Assembly: GCA_016709545.1 (NCBI GenBank)
Contig: JADJMO010000003.1
Coordinates: 310,001 to 374,000, forward strand
DNA: 64,000 bases
Direction: 5' to 3'
Source of the DNA: Myxococcales bacterium
GTDB taxonomy: Bacteria > Myxococcota_A > Polyangia > Polyangiales > JADJMO01
A program made the translations under genes and the position numbers. Below, in pieces: positions 1 to 8,567 of the stretch. Every line of letters begins with the position of its first letter. The first letter of the stretch is position 1. Under the pieces are notes generated by a model, which was given only the letters and a program-made list of their open reading frames with translations, was not told the DNA's origin and did no database searches.

Positions 1-153
1 TGCACGTACCTCGCGGGCCCCGACACCACCTGCACCACGAGCTGCTTCTGCGCCGACGACGGTCGGCTCGCCTGCCTCACGCCCCCTTGCGCCTCCACCG
101 ACGCCGGTCCCTGGGTCGACGCGTGGACCGTGGACGCGGGCACGGGGTTCTAG
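1..153 (+). CDS. C-terminal end of a Cys-rich secreted-type protein (partial)
   Basis: Frame 1 is open from the left edge to a TAG at 151-153 and encodes the last 50 residues of a protein whose start lies outside the window. The fragment is rich in Cys (CTSCFCADD, CLTPPC) and ends in an Asp/Gly/Trp-containing tail. Such Cys-rich tails are common in exported myxobacterial proteins. No family can be named from so short a piece. Confidence 0.55.
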   Translation, partial: CTYLAGPDTTCTTSCFCADDGRLACLTPPCASTDAGPWVDAWTVDAGTGF

Positions 154-284
154 CTTCCCTCCCCGCTCTCGCTTCGCGGCGAAAGGCCACCACGCTCACC
201 GGGACCGGGTGTGGCGGCAGGGCGACGTCGAAGCGGGAGCGGGGGAGACCCTCCGGTCGGTCTGGTGCGGAGTCAGATTGGAGC

Positions 285-290
285 TAGCAT
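285..290 (+). promoter_or_regulatory. -10-like hexamer TAGCAT, 6 nt before the kinase start
   Basis: TAGCAT ends six bases before the ATG at 297. A weak -35-like CTGGTG lies at 262-267, 17 bases upstream. No Shine-Dalgarno sequence fits between, so the mRNA is predicted to start at or next to the ATG. Confidence 0.45.
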
Positions 291-296
291 CCGCGC

Positions 297-1703
297 ATGG
301 CTGCACCGCCGCCGGCGCTCGAGAAGGGCACCCTCGTCGGTGGCAAGCTGCGGATCGTGCGCACGCTCGGGATGGGCGGCATGGGCGCGGTCTACGAGGT
401 GCAGCACGAGATCACCAGGCACCACCGCGCGCTGAAGCTGCTGCACCCCGAGGTGCGCAGGGAGCACCCCGATCTCGTGCGGCGGTTCCTCCGCGAGGCG
501 AGCGTCGCGGGCACCCTCGGCGATCCCCACATCGTCGAGACCTTCGACGCGGGTGAGCTCGAGACGGGCGAGCCCTACGTGTTGATGGAGCTGCTCGACG
601 GCGAATCGCTCGCCGAGCGGCTGACCCGTGGTCCGCTCCCGGTGACCGAGGCGGTGGGCGTCGTGCGGCAGATGTGCACGGCGATGGCGGCGGCGCACGC
701 CAAGGGGATCGTCCACCGCGATCTCAAGCCCGACAACACGTTCCTCTGCGCCCCGGCGATCAAGACGCCGCGCGGCGAGGGCGGCGCGCCCTTCGTGAAG
801 GTGCTGGATTTCGGGATCTCGCGGTTCGCCGAGGCAGAGGCGGGCCCCTCTGCGCGCACGAGCGAGGGGCTCGTGCTCGGCACGCCGTTCTACATGCCGC
901 CCGAGCAGGCGCAGGGCGTCACCGATCTCGACGCGCGCGCCGACGTCTACGCCCTCGGGGTCATCCTCTACGAGGCGCTCGCGGGGCGGCGGCCGTTCGA
1001 GGCGAGCTCGATGGCGCACCTCGTCGTCCTGATCCACGAAGGCAAGGCGCCCCCGCTCCCGAGCCTGCGCCCCGAGGTGCCGATCGCGCTCGGCGACGTG
1101 ATCGCCCACGCGATGGCGGCGGATCGGAACCAGCGATGCCCGGACGCGCGCTCGCTCGGGGAGGCGCTCGAGCGCTTCGTCTCGTTCGCCGCCGAGGCCC
1201 TCGACAAGACCCAGCTCGCCCCGGTCGAGCCCTCGGTCGCCGAGACCGAACGCACGGTGGTGGGCAGCGCGACCCTCGAGCCGCGCTCGGCCACGCTCGG
1301 TGACGTCGCGCCCGCGAACCCCTCTCGCGGGCCGTGGCTCGCGGGCGCCGCGGCGGTGATCGCCGTCGGACTCGCGCTGCGGATATGGTCGGGCGCGGGC
1401 GGTGCACCCGGTCACTCGGTTTCGGCACCGACCCCGCCACCTTCGCCGAGCGTCTCCGGCGTCTCGAGCTCCCTCCCCGCCGTCAGCGTCGTCACGAGCG
1501 CACCCAGCGCACCCAGCGCCTCGAGCGCATCGAGCGTCGCGAGCCCGCCGATCGTGCCTTCCGCGAGCGCTCCGAGCGTCCCCGTCGTGGTGCCCGGGAG
1601 CGCCGTGGCGAGTCCGCCGAAGGTCGTCCCGAGCAGCTCCGGCAAGCCGGCGTCGAGCGGCTCGAGCAAGTCCCAGCAGGCCGGCCTGAGCCCCGACCTA
1701 TGA
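297..1703 (+). CDS. Transmembrane Ser/Thr protein kinase (Hanks type)
   Basis: 468 residues. The kinase domain covers about residues 18-285. It has a Gly-rich loop (LGMGGMGAVYEV, 24-35), the ATP-binding Lys in RALKLL, the catalytic loop HRDLKPDN near residue 140 and DFG near 171, so an active kinase is expected. A hydrophobic segment near 345-365 (WLAGAAAVIAVGLALRI) should anchor it, followed by a low-complexity Ser/Ala/Pro tail of about 90 residues without a recognisable sensor domain. An insert between the catalytic loop and DFG (about residues 150-162) is slightly longer than usual. The stop overlaps the next start as ATGA (1700-1703), so it is translationally coupled to the PEGA protein, a likely partner or substrate. 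That partnership is inferred. Confidence 0.93.
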   Translation: MAAPPPALEKGTLVGGKLRIVRTLGMGGMGAVYEVQHEITRHHRALKLLHPEVRREHPDLVRRFLREASVAGTLGDPHIVETFDAGELETGEPYVLMELLDGESLAERLTRGPLPVTEAVGVVRQMCTAMAAAHAKGIVHRDLKPDNTFLCAPAIKTPRGEGGAPFVKVLDFGISRFAEAEAGPSARTSEGLVLGTPFYMPPEQAQGVTDLDARADVYALGVILYEALAGRRPFEASSMAHLVVLIHEGKAPPLPSLRPEVPIALGDVIAHAMAADRNQRCPDARSLGEALERFVSFAAEALDKTQLAPVEPSVAETERTVVGSATLEPRSATLGDVAPANPSRGPWLAGAAAVIAVGLALRIWSGAGGAPGHSVSAPTPPPSPSVSGVSSSLPAVSVVTSAPSAPSASSASSVASPPIVPSASAPSVPVVVPGSAVASPPKVVPSSSGKPASSGSSKSQQAGLSPDL

Positions 1704-3220
1704 AGCGTCGCTCCACCCTCCTCGCGCTCCTTCTCGCCACGCTCGTGGCCAATCACGCGCTCGCCTACCCGGGAGCGCCCAAGGGTCCGGTCACCGAGGA
1801 GGCGCGCGCGGAGGCCAAGAGCCGGGTCAAGAGGGCGCTCGGCCTCTTCGATCAAGGCGACAACGCCGGGGCCCTCGCCGAGCTGCGCAAGGCCTACGAG
1901 CTGACCGGCAGTCCCCTGGTCCTCTACAACATCGGCCTCGTCCTCGACGCCAAGGGCGACTACCCCGAAGCCGACGCCGCGCTCACCGAGGTGCTCGCGC
2001 TCACGCCCGATCCGCTCAAGCCCGAGGCGCGCAAGCGAGCCGTCGAGGCGCAGGCCCACGCTCACGCCAACGTGGGCACGATCGAGCTCGCAGCACAGCT
2101 CGAGGCGCCCGCGGGCACCACCGACGATCCGTTGACCGGCGCCCAGATCGAGCTCGACGGCGTGGAGGTCGGGCGCTGGCCGCTCGCCGCACCGATGAAG
2201 GTGTCGGTGGGCGAGCACACGGTGGGCCTCGTGGTCGCGGGGTACGCGCCCGCGCGCAAGAAGGTGCTCGTGGCGAGCGGGACGACCGTGAAGGCCGGCC
2301 TGTCGCTGGTCGCGATGGCGACCAAGGCGGCGCAGCTCACGGTGAAGTGCAACGTGCCCAAGGCCGAGGTGCTGGTCGATGGGGAGCCGATCGGTCGCAC
2401 GCCGTTCGTGGCCTCGGTGTCGGTCGCGCCCGGCAAGCACGTGATCGAGGCCAAGCGCCCGGGGTACAGCGCCGGCTCCACGGTCGTGACCCTCGCGCCC
2501 GGCGGCACCGGCGCGGTCGACCTCGACGTGCGCGAGGACGCGGTGGCGACGGAGGCGCTCGGCGCAAAGATCAAGCTGGAGGTCAGCGAGGTGGGCGCGA
2601 CGGTGACGATCGACGGGGCGCCGCGGGTCGTCGGTTCGCCTATCGCGTTGCCTCCCGGGCTGCACCGGCTCCACGTCGAGCGAGCCGGGTTCTTCGCGGT
2701 CGACCGGGACCTCGACGTGAAGGCCGGCGTGACCACCACGATCCGGGTGAACCTGCCCGCGACCCCCGAGACCGAGCAGGCCCACGACGCCACGATCAAG
2801 ACCCACCGCACCTGGGGCCTCGTGGGCGCGGGCGTCGGCGGGGCGCTGCTCGCGGGGAGCGGGGTTTGGCTCGGCGTGCTGCTCGGTCAGCGCAGCGACA
2901 TCAACGCGCGCGCGCTCGCGTTCAACGGCCGGCTGGGAAGCAAGGACTGTTCGACGCTGCCGGCGGGCGAGGTGCCGGCCTGCGTCGCCGAGAAGGACCA
3001 GATCGACTCCGACCAGGCCAGCAACAGGACCAAGCGCACCTTCGCCGTGGTGGGGCTGGTCGTCGGAGCGGTGGGCCTCGGCCTGGGCATCTACTCGTTC
3101 GCGACCGCGCCAGACCCGAACAAATACAAGACGGTGCGCCGCGACGAAGACGACCTCGCACGGCTGTCGGTGGTCGTCGTGCCGGGCTACGCGGGCCTGT
3201 CGATCGCCGGGCGCTTCTAG
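1700..3220 (+). CDS. TPR and PEGA-domain envelope protein
   Basis: 506 residues from the ATG at 1700, chosen because it overlaps the kinase stop as ATGA and begins a good signal peptide (about 1-25, ending NHALAYP). A TPR-like helical region follows (about 40-100, with FDQGDNAGALAELRKAYEL). Three PEGA-type repeats come next, each with a DG..G..P pattern: LDGVEVGRWPL near 155, VDGEPIGRTPF near 230 and TIDGAPRVVGSP near 305. Two hydrophobic segments lie near 372-395 and 447-467. PEGA modules are surface or periplasmic binding domains that often accompany myxobacterial kinases. The reading frame is open well upstream of 1700, but that part is only the shadow of the kinase gene. Confidence 0.85.
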   Translation: MKRRSTLLALLLATLVANHALAYPGAPKGPVTEEARAEAKSRVKRALGLFDQGDNAGALAELRKAYELTGSPLVLYNIGLVLDAKGDYPEADAALTEVLALTPDPLKPEARKRAVEAQAHAHANVGTIELAAQLEAPAGTTDDPLTGAQIELDGVEVGRWPLAAPMKVSVGEHTVGLVVAGYAPARKKVLVASGTTVKAGLSLVAMATKAAQLTVKCNVPKAEVLVDGEPIGRTPFVASVSVAPGKHVIEAKRPGYSAGSTVVTLAPGGTGAVDLDVREDAVATEALGAKIKLEVSEVGATVTIDGAPRVVGSPIALPPGLHRLHVERAGFFAVDRDLDVKAGVTTTIRVNLPATPETEQAHDATIKTHRTWGLVGAGVGGALLAGSGVWLGVLLGQRSDINARALAFNGRLGSKDCSTLPAGEVPACVAEKDQIDSDQASNRTKRTFAVVGLVVGAVGLGLGIYSFATAPDPNKYKTVRRDEDDLARLSVVVVPGYAGLSIAGRF

Positions 3221-3244
3221 CTCACGTCGGCGGCGGAACTTCGA

Positions 3245-3250
3245 TAGCCT
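3245..3250 (+). promoter_or_regulatory. -10-like hexamer TAGCCT, 7 nt before the PTS operon
   Basis: TAGCCT is followed by seven bases and then the GTG start at 3258. No Shine-Dalgarno sequence is present. It lies in the 37-base gap after the PEGA gene and is the likely promoter of the phosphotransferase operon. Confidence 0.45.
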
Positions 3251-3257
3251 CGCTGCC

Positions 3258-3698
3258 GTGATCGACCCCGCCCTCTGCCTCGTGCGGCCTGCCGCGACCT
3301 CGGCCGAAGACGTCGTGCGGGCGCTCGCGCGGTTGCTGCACGGCCGCGGGCACGTGCGGGACTCGTTCGAGCGCGCCGCCCTCGCGCGCGAGAAGCGGTC
3401 GCCCACGGGCCTTCCTTTTCCGGGGATCGCCGTCGCCCTGCCGCACGCCGAGCCCGAACACGTGGTCTCGCCGGCGATCGCCATCGCCACGCTCGCGACG
3501 CCCGTCGTGTTCCGCGAGATGGGCAGTCCGGCGGTGAAGCTCTCGGTCTCGCTGGTGGTCATGCCGGCGTTCTCCGCGAAGGAGCAGGCCGGCGCGGGTC
3601 TCTCGGCCCTGATCGAGCGGCTGCAGGACGAGGCGCTCCGGGCGCGCCTCGTCGCCGCCGAGGACGCCGCGAGCCTCGCCGCGGCGCTGGAGGTCTGA
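3258..3698 (+). CDS. PTS EIIA component (type-2 / GatA-like)
   Basis: 146 residues, the length of a free-standing EIIA of the fructose/mannitol/galactitol fold. The active-site His that takes phosphate from HPr is in VALPHAEPEHV, near residue 63. It is first in the operon EIIA-EIIC-(HPr-EI)-EIIB and ends three bases before the EIIC start. The galactitol-type assignment rests on the neighbouring EIIC; the EIIA alone would be called PTS_EIIA_2. The substrate cannot be read from the sequence. Confidence 0.88.
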   Translation: MIDPALCLVRPAATSAEDVVRALARLLHGRGHVRDSFERAALAREKRSPTGLPFPGIAVALPHAEPEHVVSPAIAIATLATPVVFREMGSPAVKLSVSLVVMPAFSAKEQAGAGLSALIERLQDEALRARLVAAEDAASLAAALEV

Positions 3699-3701
3699 GC
3701 C

Positions 3702-5141
3702 ATGCTCGAGCAAGCCGTCCGCTACATCCTCGACCTGGGCGCCCCGGTGATGATGCCGCTCATCATCACGCTGCTCGGCCTCGGGCTCGGGCAGGGGCTC
3801 GCCAAGTCGTTCCGCGCCGGGCTCACCGTCGGCGTGGGCTTCATCGCGATCGGGCTCGTCGTCGGGCTGCTCGTGCAGGTGGTCGGTCCGAAGGCCATGG
3901 CGTTCGCCAACGTGCTCGGCCTCAAGCTCGACGTGCTCGACGTCGGCTGGCCCATGGGCGCGGCCGTGTCGTTCGCCTCGCCGATCGCGGCGGCGCTCAT
4001 CCCGGCGGTACTCGTGCTCAACGTGGTGCTGGTGGTCACCAAGGTGACCCGGACCGTCGACGTCGACCTGTGGAACTACTGGCACTTCATCTACACGGGC
4101 GCCGTCGTGCACGCGGCCACCGGCTCGTTCGCCCTCGGCGTGGTCGCGGCGCTCGTCACCGCGGTGGTCATCTTCAAGCTCGCCGACTGGACGGCGCCGG
4201 CGGTCGAGCACCACTTCGGGCTGCCCGGGATCTCGTTGCCGCACACCGAGACCATCAACTGGGCGCCGCTCATGTTCGCGCTCGAGAAGATCGAGCGCCG
4301 CATCCCCTGGCTCGGCCAGGTGAAGGCCGACCCGGCGGCCATCCGCAAGCGCCTCGGGGAGCTCGGCGAGCCGATCCTCATGGGCGCGATCCTCGGGTGC
4401 CTGATCGGCGCCCTCGGCGGCGTGCAGCTCTGGAAGGCGCACGAGTACGGCAAGTGGCTCAAGGAGGTGCTGCGGCTCGCGGTCACCATGTCGGCCGTGC
4501 TGGTCGTGTTGCCCAAGGTGGTCGCCATCCTCATGGAGGGCCTCATCCCCATCTCGGAGGGCGCGCGCGAGTTCCTGCAGAAGCGGTTTCCGGGGCGCGA
4601 CGTGCTCATCGGCCTCGACGCCGCGGTCGTCATCGGTCACCCGGCCAACATGGCGATCGCGCTGCTCTGCGTGCCGATCGCGCTCTTGCTCGCGGTGGTG
4701 CTCCCCGGCAACCGCATGCTCCCGTTCGGCGACCTCGCCGCGCTGCCGTTCTACATCCTCTGGGGCGTGGCGGCGTCGCGCGGCAACATGATCCGTGGCC
4801 TGATCAACTCCATCGTGATCATCGCCCTGATCCTCTGGATCGGCACCAGCCTCGGCCCGCTCACCACCGAGCTCGCGCGCAAGGCTGGCTGGGCGCCCGA
4901 GGGGATCGCGGGAGCGCAGGGGTACACGCAGTGGTCGGGCGTCGCGCTCGGGAGCCACGTCGTACCGTGGATCGTCCTGCAGCTGTTCCGCAAGCAGACC
5001 ATGCTGGTCGGCATCGCGTCGGCGCTCGGCTTCGGCCTCGTCTGGTTCTGGGTGCGCAACGAGGTGCGCGAGCAGTACGCCGAGGAGATCGCGGCGGCGG
5101 CGAAGGCCCGTGAGGAGAGCGCCGAGGAGCCCTCCGAGTGA
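3702..5141 (+). CDS. PTS EIIC membrane permease, galactitol (GatC) family
   Basis: 479 residues, very hydrophobic, with roughly ten to twelve membrane segments beginning PVMMPLIITLLGLGLGQGL. It should form the sugar channel of the PTS. The GatC resemblance is seen in the N-terminal segments, the WNYWHFIYTGAVV region near 125 and the long cytoplasmic loop ending FPGRDVLIGLDAAVVIGHPAN. Gal-family EIIC proteins work with separate EIIA and EIIB proteins, both found here. The C-terminus is a charged tail (REQYAEEIAAAAKAREE). The stop overlaps the next start as GTGA (5138-5141). Confidence 0.9.
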   Translation: MLEQAVRYILDLGAPVMMPLIITLLGLGLGQGLAKSFRAGLTVGVGFIAIGLVVGLLVQVVGPKAMAFANVLGLKLDVLDVGWPMGAAVSFASPIAAALIPAVLVLNVVLVVTKVTRTVDVDLWNYWHFIYTGAVVHAATGSFALGVVAALVTAVVIFKLADWTAPAVEHHFGLPGISLPHTETINWAPLMFALEKIERRIPWLGQVKADPAAIRKRLGELGEPILMGAILGCLIGALGGVQLWKAHEYGKWLKEVLRLAVTMSAVLVVLPKVVAILMEGLIPISEGAREFLQKRFPGRDVLIGLDAAVVIGHPANMAIALLCVPIALLLAVVLPGNRMLPFGDLAALPFYILWGVAASRGNMIRGLINSIVIIALILWIGTSLGPLTTELARKAGWAPEGIAGAQGYTQWSGVALGSHVVPWIVLQLFRKQTMLVGIASALGFGLVWFWVRNEVREQYAEEIAAAAKAREESAEEPSE

Positions 5142-6874
5142 AGCTGCTGCTCCCCGACGCCCTGCACGCGCGCCCCGCCGACCTGCTCGTGCGCCGCGCC
5201 GCGGAGCTGCCTGCGAGGGTCGTGGTCCACTGCCGTGGCAAGCGGGCCGACGCGCGCAAGATCCTCGAGGTGCTCGCCCTCGGGGCCCAGAAGGGCGAGT
5301 CGGTCGAGCTCGAGTCCGACGACCCGGAGTCCCTCGCTGCGATCGCTGCGCTGATCACCCAGGAGTTCGACCCCGACCTGGTCCCCGCGCGCGCGGCGAG
5401 CGTCGTCGAGGGGATCGCGATCGGTCACGCCGTCGTGCTGGTGGACGACGACGACGGCGCCGGCGCTGGCACGGTCGCCGAGGAGCGGGCCCGCGTGGTC
5501 GCGGCCTTCGCGTGCACCCGGAGCGACGTCTCGGCGCTGCTCGCCAGGCTGCCCGCCGCGGAGGCCGCGCTGTTCGCGCCCGAGCTCACCATCCTCGAGG
5601 CGCTCGAGGGGGCGGTGCTCGCGCGCGTCGAGGGCGGCGAGCGCGCCACGGACGCGGTGCGCGGCGAGGCCTCGGGAGGACCGACCGACCTCGTCGACGA
5701 CGCCCGACAACGCCTGCTCGACGCGATCCGCGGCACGGTGGGCGCGCGGGAGCGCCGGCTCGCGGAGACGGCGCAGCCGACGGTGCTCGTCGTCGAGGGC
5801 GTGACGCCTTCGCTGGTCGCCGTGCTGCCGGCCCACGTGGTGGGCGTGATCGCGGTGACCGAGGACGAGGCGGCGGGGACCAGCCACGCCGCGATCCTCG
5901 CGCGGGGCAGGGGCCTCCCGCTCGCGTACGTCGCTCCCCACGTCGCGGCGGGCATCGAGGACGGAGCGGCGCTGATCCTCGACACGACGACGGCCCCGGC
6001 CCGGATCTGGAGCGGGCCTTCGGAGACCACGCTCGCCGACGCGACGCGCCGGAGGGACGCCCTCGCCGCGGACGCCCGCGTGGCGGAGGCGCAGGCCTCG
6101 ACGCCGCTCGCCCTCGTGGCGGTGCGCGTGAACGTCGGCTCCACGCGCGACCACGTGCCAGCGGGGGCCGAGGGCATCGGGCTCCTGCGCACCGAGCTCG
6201 TGTTCGCCGACCGAGAACGACCGCCGAGCGAGGACGAGCAGGCCGAGGCCTACGGCGTCGTCGCCGCCAAGACCACCGGCCCCGTCGTGATCCGGCTCTT
6301 CGACGCCGGCGGGGACAAGCCGCTAGCCTTCCTGCCGGGCGAAGCGCGGGGGATCGCGCTCCTGCGTGCGCACCCGGGCGTGCTCGCGGCACAGCTGCGG
6401 GCCATCGCGCGCGTCGATCGAGGCGCGGTGCTGATCCCGCTCGTGCGGGGCCGCGAAGACGTCGACGCCGTGCGCGCCCTCGCGCCGTCGGGCCTCGCGA
6501 TCGGCGCCATGGTGGAGACCCCCGAGGCCGCGGGCGACATCGACGCCCTCGCCGCCGCCGCCGACTTCGTGTGCATCGGCACCAACGACCTCTCCTGCGA
6601 GACCCTCGGCATCGCGCGCGCCGCCGGGCCCGACGCGCTCGACCCCCGCGTCCTCGCGCACGTGCGTCGCACCGTCGAGGGGGCGCACGCCCGCGGCCGC
6701 AAGGTCACCGTGTGCGGCGAGATCGCCGGCGATCCACGCGGCGCGCGCGTCCTCGTCGGGCTCGGCGTGGACGCGCTCTCGGTCGCGCCCGCGCGCTTCG
6801 CCCCGCTCAAGCTCGCCCTCGCGGGCGTCACCCTGGAACACTGCCGAACGAGCAGCCGGAGCCACCTGCCATGA
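5138..6874 (+). CDS. HPr-enzyme I fusion phosphotransferase
   Basis: 578 residues from a GTG that overlaps the EIIC stop. Residues 1-80 form an HPr domain with the phosphorylatable His in ALHARPADLL (about residue 10). The usual regulatory Ser46 position, normally in AKSIMG, reads ARKILE, so HPr kinase control is unlikely. The rest is enzyme I: GIAIG at the start of its swivelling domain, the phosphohistidine loop GTSHAAILARG near residue 248, the PEP-barrel motifs IGLLRTELVF and FDAGGDKPL, and the catalytic Cys in CGEIAGDP. The EI part is about 500 residues, shorter than the usual 570, mostly in the helical HPr-binding subdomain. It takes phosphate from PEP and hands it to the EIIA in cis. 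ATGA overlap with EIIB. Confidence 0.92.
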   Translation: MKLLLPDALHARPADLLVRRAAELPARVVVHCRGKRADARKILEVLALGAQKGESVELESDDPESLAAIAALITQEFDPDLVPARAASVVEGIAIGHAVVLVDDDDGAGAGTVAEERARVVAAFACTRSDVSALLARLPAAEAALFAPELTILEALEGAVLARVEGGERATDAVRGEASGGPTDLVDDARQRLLDAIRGTVGARERRLAETAQPTVLVVEGVTPSLVAVLPAHVVGVIAVTEDEAAGTSHAAILARGRGLPLAYVAPHVAAGIEDGAALILDTTTAPARIWSGPSETTLADATRRRDALAADARVAEAQASTPLALVAVRVNVGSTRDHVPAGAEGIGLLRTELVFADRERPPSEDEQAEAYGVVAAKTTGPVVIRLFDAGGDKPLAFLPGEARGIALLRAHPGVLAAQLRAIARVDRGAVLIPLVRGREDVDAVRALAPSGLAIGAMVETPEAAGDIDALAAAADFVCIGTNDLSCETLGIARAAGPDALDPRVLAHVRRTVEGAHARGRKVTVCGEIAGDPRGARVLVGLGVDALSVAPARFAPLKLALAGVTLEHCRTSSRSHLP

Positions 6875-7148
6875 AGAAGATCCTCGTCGCCTGCGGGACC
6901 GCCATCGCGACCTCCACCGTCGTCGCCAAGAAGCTCGAGGAGCTGCTCGGCAAGCGCGGCATCGCCGTGAAGATCGACCAGTGCAAGGCGTCGGAGGTGG
7001 AATCCAAGGTCAAGAACTACGACCTCGTGGTCTCGACCACCGAGGTCGGCGACACCACGGCAAGCCGCTCGTGCGCACCGTGTCGTTCCTCACCGGGATC
7101 GGCGTCGACGCGGACGTTGCGAAGATCGCCAAGCTGCTCGGCGGATGA
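6871..7148 (+). CDS. PTS EIIB component (GatB-like), frameshifted in this sequence
   Basis: The ATG at 6871 overlaps the EI stop. The product begins MKKILVACGTAIATSTVVAKK, in which the active-site Cys sits in the typical EIIB loop. The frame is good to VSTTEVGDT (about 7056) and then breaks. The next frame continues GKPLVRTVSFLTGIGVD and ends LLGG with TGA at 7146-7148, which overlaps the next gene's ATG. Adding one base (GACACC to GACACCC) at 7051-7058 gives a 92-residue EIIB of normal length ending with the operon's usual overlap. I therefore read this as one missing base. As written, the broken frame would run far downstream. Confidence 0.8.
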
Positions 7149-7549
7149 CCTGCGCCTACCCGAGGGCCCGCGAGCTCGCCGCCCGGGCGACCGACCTCTT
7201 GCTGGTCCTCGTCGTCGTGGCGGTGCTCGTGCTGCGGCTTCGTGGCCCGCTCGGGGTGGCGCTCGCCACGGGCATCCCTTGCGTGCTCGCATGGGGCGCC
7301 TTGACGCTGCACTTTCCGCGGCGGGTCGAGCTCGACGAGGAGGGGATCTCGTTCTCCGGCTACGGCCACACCCACCGCTACTCGTGGCGCGAGGTGACGG
7401 TCGTGACGGTGCGCCGGTTCCTCGTCGGGGATCGCGTCCTCGTGCGACTCGCGCCTTCGCCCGCGTGGCGTGGGCGCTATTGGCTGCTCGACGCGATGGA
7501 GGGCTACCCCGAACTCCTCGCCGCGCTCGACGCACGCGCCAGGCGCTGA
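7145..7549 (+). CDS. Small membrane protein with PH-like C-terminal domain
   Basis: 134 residues. Two membrane segments near 15-50 (LLLVLVVVAVLVL and GVALATGIPCVLAWGAL) are followed by a short cytoplasmic beta-rich domain with LDEEGISFSGYGHTHRYSWREV and VGDRVLVRL. This resembles the bacterial PH-like (YcxB or PH_2 type) layout. Its ATG overlaps the reconstructed EIIB stop (ATGA), so it is the last gene of the PTS operon. Function is unknown and I see no PTS motif in it. Confidence 0.7.
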   Translation: MTCAYPRARELAARATDLLLVLVVVAVLVLRLRGPLGVALATGIPCVLAWGALTLHFPRRVELDEEGISFSGYGHTHRYSWREVTVVTVRRFLVGDRVLVRLAPSPAWRGRYWLLDAMEGYPELLAALDARARR

Positions 7550-7624
7550 CGAAGCGTCTCGTCTACGTCCGAGGCTTCAAGAGCTCGGCCATGGTTCGTT
7601 CATCGCTTCGCACGGGAGGTGTCC

Positions 7625-8428
7625 ATGGACCGAGCCCAGCGAGGATGGATGGTGGCGGTCGTGAGCGTCGCGCTGTCGTGGAGCGCGTCGAGCGCGGCGC
7701 AGGGTGGCGCCCCGATCAAGGACGTTCCCCCTACGACCACGCCACCGTCCGAGGTCGGCGTCCAGGTCGAGACGTTGCTCGCGACGACATACGTGTTCCG
7801 CGGCGTGCCGCAGTACAGCGGTCGCTCGATCGCGAGCAGCCAATCGACCGCTTCCCTGACCGTCAAGAAGCTCGGGCCCGGAGACCTCGCGCTGACCGCC
7901 TGGAACGCGACCGCGCTCGCCCCCTCCGCGGCGCAACCGACCACCTCGCTCGAGGTCGACCTGACGGCCGCCTACTCGGTGGTCGTCGCGCCGAGCCTGA
8001 CGGCATCGGCCGGCTACATCGCCTACCTCTACCCGCGAGCCACCCCCCGGGATGGCGCGCACGAGGTGTTCGGGCAGCTCGTCTTCGACGGCGTGGTCTC
8101 GCCGGGGGTCGCGGTGTTCGCCGAGGTCGTGCGGCAGCGCGGCGCGTACGCGACCGCGTTCGTCGGCAAGAAGATCGAGAGTGGCTCACTCGCGTGGACG
8201 CCCCAGATCTCGATCGGCGTCGTCGGCTACGAGGGGATTCGCACCCACGTGAACCACGTCACGGCCTCGCTGGGCGCGCAGTACGCGTTGAGCCGCGCGT
8301 TCTACGTCGCGCTGCGGGCTGGCTACTCGTACCTGCCGAAGCCCGCCGAGTTCATGCCCGATGGCAACGGCGCGGCGAGCGCCCGCTCGGTGCCCGTCGG
8401 GGCGGTGGCGCTCGGCCTCTCGCTCTAG
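7625..8428 (+). CDS. Outer-membrane beta-barrel protein (TorF-like putative porin)
   Basis: 267 residues. The ATG at 7625 is preferred over the in-frame GTG at 7619 because GGGAGG (7614-7619) lies five bases upstream. A signal peptide (about 1-24, ending SSAAQG) precedes alternating amphipathic strands rich in Tyr, Val and Ser. Motifs such as TTYVFRGVPQYSGRSIASS near residue 58 match the family of about 230-270-residue putative porins with YRGIS-like starts (TIGR02001). The last residues GAVALGLSL form a terminal strand. It should sit in the outer membrane; cargo is unknown. Confidence 0.7.
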   Translation: MDRAQRGWMVAVVSVALSWSASSAAQGGAPIKDVPPTTTPPSEVGVQVETLLATTYVFRGVPQYSGRSIASSQSTASLTVKKLGPGDLALTAWNATALAPSAAQPTTSLEVDLTAAYSVVVAPSLTASAGYIAYLYPRATPRDGAHEVFGQLVFDGVVSPGVAVFAEVVRQRGAYATAFVGKKIESGSLAWTPQISIGVVGYEGIRTHVNHVTASLGAQYALSRAFYVALRAGYSYLPKPAEFMPDGNGAASARSVPVGAVALGLSL

Positions 8429-8567
8429 TCACCGTTCGCACAGGCCCCGAGTGGCGGCCCGCCTGTGGCGTTCTGGCGGGCGAGGCGATTTTGTCGGCGC
8501 AGGACGTCAAGATTCCCTGCGATGGGCCCCACGATGCTGCGGCCCGGTTCGTGCTGTGGTGACCGGC

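Noticed and set aside
1490..1560. Short repeats of CGCACCCAGCG type considered as a regulatory array
   Set aside because: They lie in the coding sequence for the Ser/Ala/Pro tail of the kinase and fit its amino-acid bias.
3222..4958. Long minus-strand open frame of 578 codons opposite the PTS genes
   Set aside because: At about 70% GC, the frame opposite a real gene is often open by codon bias. The product is rich in Arg, Asp, Glu and His without any domain, while the plus strand encodes clear EIIA and EIIC proteins.
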